From contig NZCP01000032.1 of NCBI GenBank assembly GCA_002686465.1, forward strand, positions 1 to 8,144: 8,144 bases of DNA, written 5' to 3'. Shown piece by piece: positions 6,902 through 8,144 of the stretch; position 1 is the first letter of the stretch, and each line of letters starts with the position of its first letter. Under the pieces are notes generated by a model. The model was not told where the DNA came from. It searched no databases and saw nothing but the letters and a program-made list of their open reading frames with translations. The position numbers were made by a program, and so were the translations under genes. Source of the DNA: Candidatus Woesebacteria bacterium. GTDB lineage: Bacteria; Patescibacteriota; Microgenomatia; UBA8517; UBA10165.

Positions 6902-7386
6902 AGATCAGTAAGAACTTTTCTTTGGGGGAGATCTGCAAGTCTGACATTGCTCAGAGATTAGGACTCAAGAATGAGATCACACAGGAGGGTCTTGTTGCTC
7001 TGACTGCATTAGTCACAAACTGTATGCAACCTCTCAGAGAGGAGTTTGAGAGATCCATTCGTTGCAATTCTGCATGGAGAACCCCCCCCGTTTCAGAAGC
7101 AATAGGAAGCACCTCCCGGTCACAGCATTGCAAGGGTGAGGCAATGGATTGGGAAATTGTGGGTCTGGATAATAAAGAGTTGGCACAGCAAGTTCCTACG
7201 ATTCTAAGAAATTGGGATCAGATGATCCTTGAACTGTATGATGAGTCTGAGAAAAATCCTGAGATCCGTATGGAGACAGGATGGATACACCTCTCTTATA
7301 ATCGAATGGGAGACAATCGGAGACAGATCCTCAGAGCATTCCGTAAGGGTAAGAAAATCGTTTACGAACCTTGGGATCTGAGTTAG
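6898..7386 (+). CDS. M15-family peptidase (Peptidase_M15_3-like), probable endolysin
   Basis: 162 residues, GTG start overlapping the previous stop (GTGA). It opens with KISKNFSLGEIC and has the family pattern in order: CNSAWRTPPVSEAIGS (residues 56-71), SQHCKGEAMDWE with zinc ligands His77 and Asp84, DQMILE with the conserved Glu112, and GWIHLSY with third zinc ligand His131. All key residues are present, so it should be an active zinc D-Ala-D-Ala or related carboxy-/endopeptidase cutting peptidoglycan cross-links. No signal peptide is seen; access to the wall would rely on the holin-like proteins. A run of eight C at 7082-7089 falls in the RTPP region, but the frame is intact on both sides. 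It is the last gene of the + strand run and the second wall hydrolase of the cassette. Confidence 0.88.
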   Translation: MKISKNFSLGEICKSDIAQRLGLKNEITQEGLVALTALVTNCMQPLREEFERSIRCNSAWRTPPVSEAIGSTSRSQHCKGEAMDWEIVGLDNKELAQQVPTILRNWDQMILELYDESEKNPEIRMETGWIHLSYNRMGDNRRQILRAFRKGKKIVYEPWDLS

Positions 7387-7387
7387 T

Positions 7388-7400
7388 TTGTGACACACAA
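7388..7400. repeat. Short inverted repeat in the convergent gap
   Basis: TTGTG, three bases, CACAA: a perfect 5-bp inverted repeat directly after the M15 peptidase stop codon. It could be part of a recombination or terminator region, but is short enough to arise by chance. Confidence 0.3.
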
Positions 7401-7413
7401 GACTAGGATTCTT

Positions 7414-7442
7414 GGGACTACTTATGGGACTGTAATAGTCCC
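7414..7442. repeat. GGGACT/AGTCCC inverted repeat at the convergent gene ends
   Basis: GGGACT at 7426-7431 pairs with AGTCCC at 7437-7442 across a 5-base loop. A second GGGACTA at 7414-7420 can instead pair with TAGTCCC (7436-7442), so two alternative hairpins share one arm. It spans the integrase stop codon. No T-tract follows on either strand, so a standard intrinsic terminator is not supported; it may slow convergent transcription or belong to a recombination site. Confidence 0.4.
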
Positions 7443-8144
7443 AAAACTGGTAACATTAAACCTTGAGACCTTGGATTGTTTCTCAATCTGGTGTACCAGA
7501 TTCAGGGAATTGTCCTCCCTCAAGTGAGCATAGCGTTTAACAAGGTCTGTACCTGAGTGACCCAGTTGAATTGCAATCTCCAGATCGGTCGCTTTGCTTT
7601 GTGCTAAGTAGGATGCACAACAGTGCCTGAGATCATGCCAGTGAAAGTCCTCCAGACCTGCACGTTCACAGACACCTTCAAAAGACTCCCTCAATGGAGT
7701 CTGTCCTGCCACCGGGGTCCCATTTACGTGGAATACATACCCTGAGATACAGGGGGTCTTACGGAGGTCTCTGAGAAGATCGAGAGCATCTCCTGCGACT
7801 GCAACCTTGCGGTTGAGTCCTGTCTTGGTGTGGGTGAGGAGGAGGAGACCTTGCTCCAGATCCACATTCTCCCATTTCAGACCTCCTACATAACAGTCAA
7901 AGACCCTCTGGGGGTCTCTGAGGGGTCTCCCATTTCGGTCCTTCTTATAGGACTTCTTGGGAAACAGTTCCCCCCGTCTGCATCCTGTCTGAATGGAGAT
8001 CCTGACTGCAAGATAGAGGTGAGGGTTCGTGGAGTTCCTGCACTCTTTATAGAGTCTCTCCAGTTCCTCTGGAGTTAACCAACGGTCTCTAGCATTCTTG
8101 ACTTTGAGAGACTTCACCCGTCTGCATGGGTTGTCTTCCAACCA
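7422..8144 (-). CDS. int: Tyrosine-type phage integrase, N-terminal part cut by window end
   Basis: 240 visible residues, numbered from the Trp codon at 8142-8144; the frame runs off the window, so the arm-binding and most of the core-binding domain are missing. WLEDNPCRRVKSLK is the usual linker into the catalytic domain. Catalytic residues are complete: Arg56 in QTGCRRGEL, Lys107 in HTKTG, His170 and Arg173 in HDLRH, His196 in QLGHSG, and the Tyr205 nucleophile in VKRYAHL. Between RRGEL and GLKWENVDL, which are nearly adjacent in most relatives, lie about 26 extra basic residues (7884-7961). The gene points toward the lysis block and ends 35 bp from it. It should catalyse site-specific integration and excision; attP and any excisionase are not seen here. 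Confidence 0.92.
   Translation of the reverse strand, partial: WLEDNPCRRVKSLKVKNARDRWLTPEELERLYKECRNSTNPHLYLAVRISIQTGCRRGELFPKKSYKKDRNGRPLRDPQRVFDCYVGGLKWENVDLEQGLLLLTHTKTGLNRKVAVAGDALDLLRDLRKTPCISGYVFHVNGTPVAGQTPLRESFEGVCERAGLEDFHWHDLRHCCASYLAQSKATDLEIAIQLGHSGTDLVKRYAHLREDNSLNLVHQIEKQSKVSRFNVTSFGTITVP

Noticed and set aside
7030..7042. CCTCTC-A-GAGAGG palindrome within the M15 peptidase gene
   Set aside because: It is isolated, inside coding sequence, and one of many CTCTCAGAG-like strings in the window; probably chance codon use.
7082..7089. Run of eight C as a frameshift in the M15 peptidase
   Set aside because: The family pattern continues in the same frame on both sides, so no frameshift is needed.
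7830..8078. Open frame of 82 codons on the + strand opposite the integrase
   Set aside because: It is antisense to a gene with a complete set of catalytic residues and shows no domain of its own.

Overview
The window reads as the late end of a temperate tailed phage or prophage: virion genes, then a lysis cassette, both on the + strand, and a convergent tyrosine integrase on the - strand. There is no rRNA, tRNA, CRISPR array, transposase or host housekeeping gene. The LysM domain, the SleB-type and M15-type peptidoglycan hydrolases and the compact overlapping genes suit a phage of a Gram-negative, possibly marine, bacterium. The host is an inference; I recognise no exact relative.

Layout. 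Positions 1-846 hold the end of a helical, coiled-coil-rich virion protein whose start lies outside the window. Positions 856-3069 encode a 737-residue protein with an N-terminal LysM domain, a 120-bp in-frame duplication and a conserved Gly/Ala-rich hairpin-like segment. Positions 3069-5417 encode a 782-residue protein with two Gly/Ala-rich hydrophobic segments. The growing sizes, helical content and position just before lysis resemble the internal-core (DNA ejection) proteins of podoviruses, a class assignment by analogy and not by visible homology.

The lysis block (about 5414-7386) contains a SleB-like cell wall hydrolase, a one-TM plus coiled-coil protein, a possible 21-residue hydrophobic microprotein, a two-TM holin-like protein, an 85-residue protein with an acidic EF-hand-like tail, and an M15 peptidase. 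Most junctions are tight overlaps (TAATG, TTGA, ATGA, TAATG, a 17-nt overlap, GTGA), so the run 3069-7386 is probably one polycistronic, translationally coupled unit. The integrase (7422-8144, cut by the window end) runs toward it, with only 35 bp between the two stop codons.

The points most worth a second look are: (1) the start of the SleB-like hydrolase, where an in-frame hydrophobic signal-anchor has no normal start codon, while a basic n-region with a TTG start overlapping the previous stop sits in the neighbouring frame, pointing to a frameshift (biological or assembly error) or a non-canonical start; (2) a hydrophobic 21-codon ORF exactly filling the gap between two lysis genes; (3) an insertion of about 26 residues in the integrase catalytic core; (4) patchy base composition inside the LysM gene. 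No clearly new defence or mobile system is visible.
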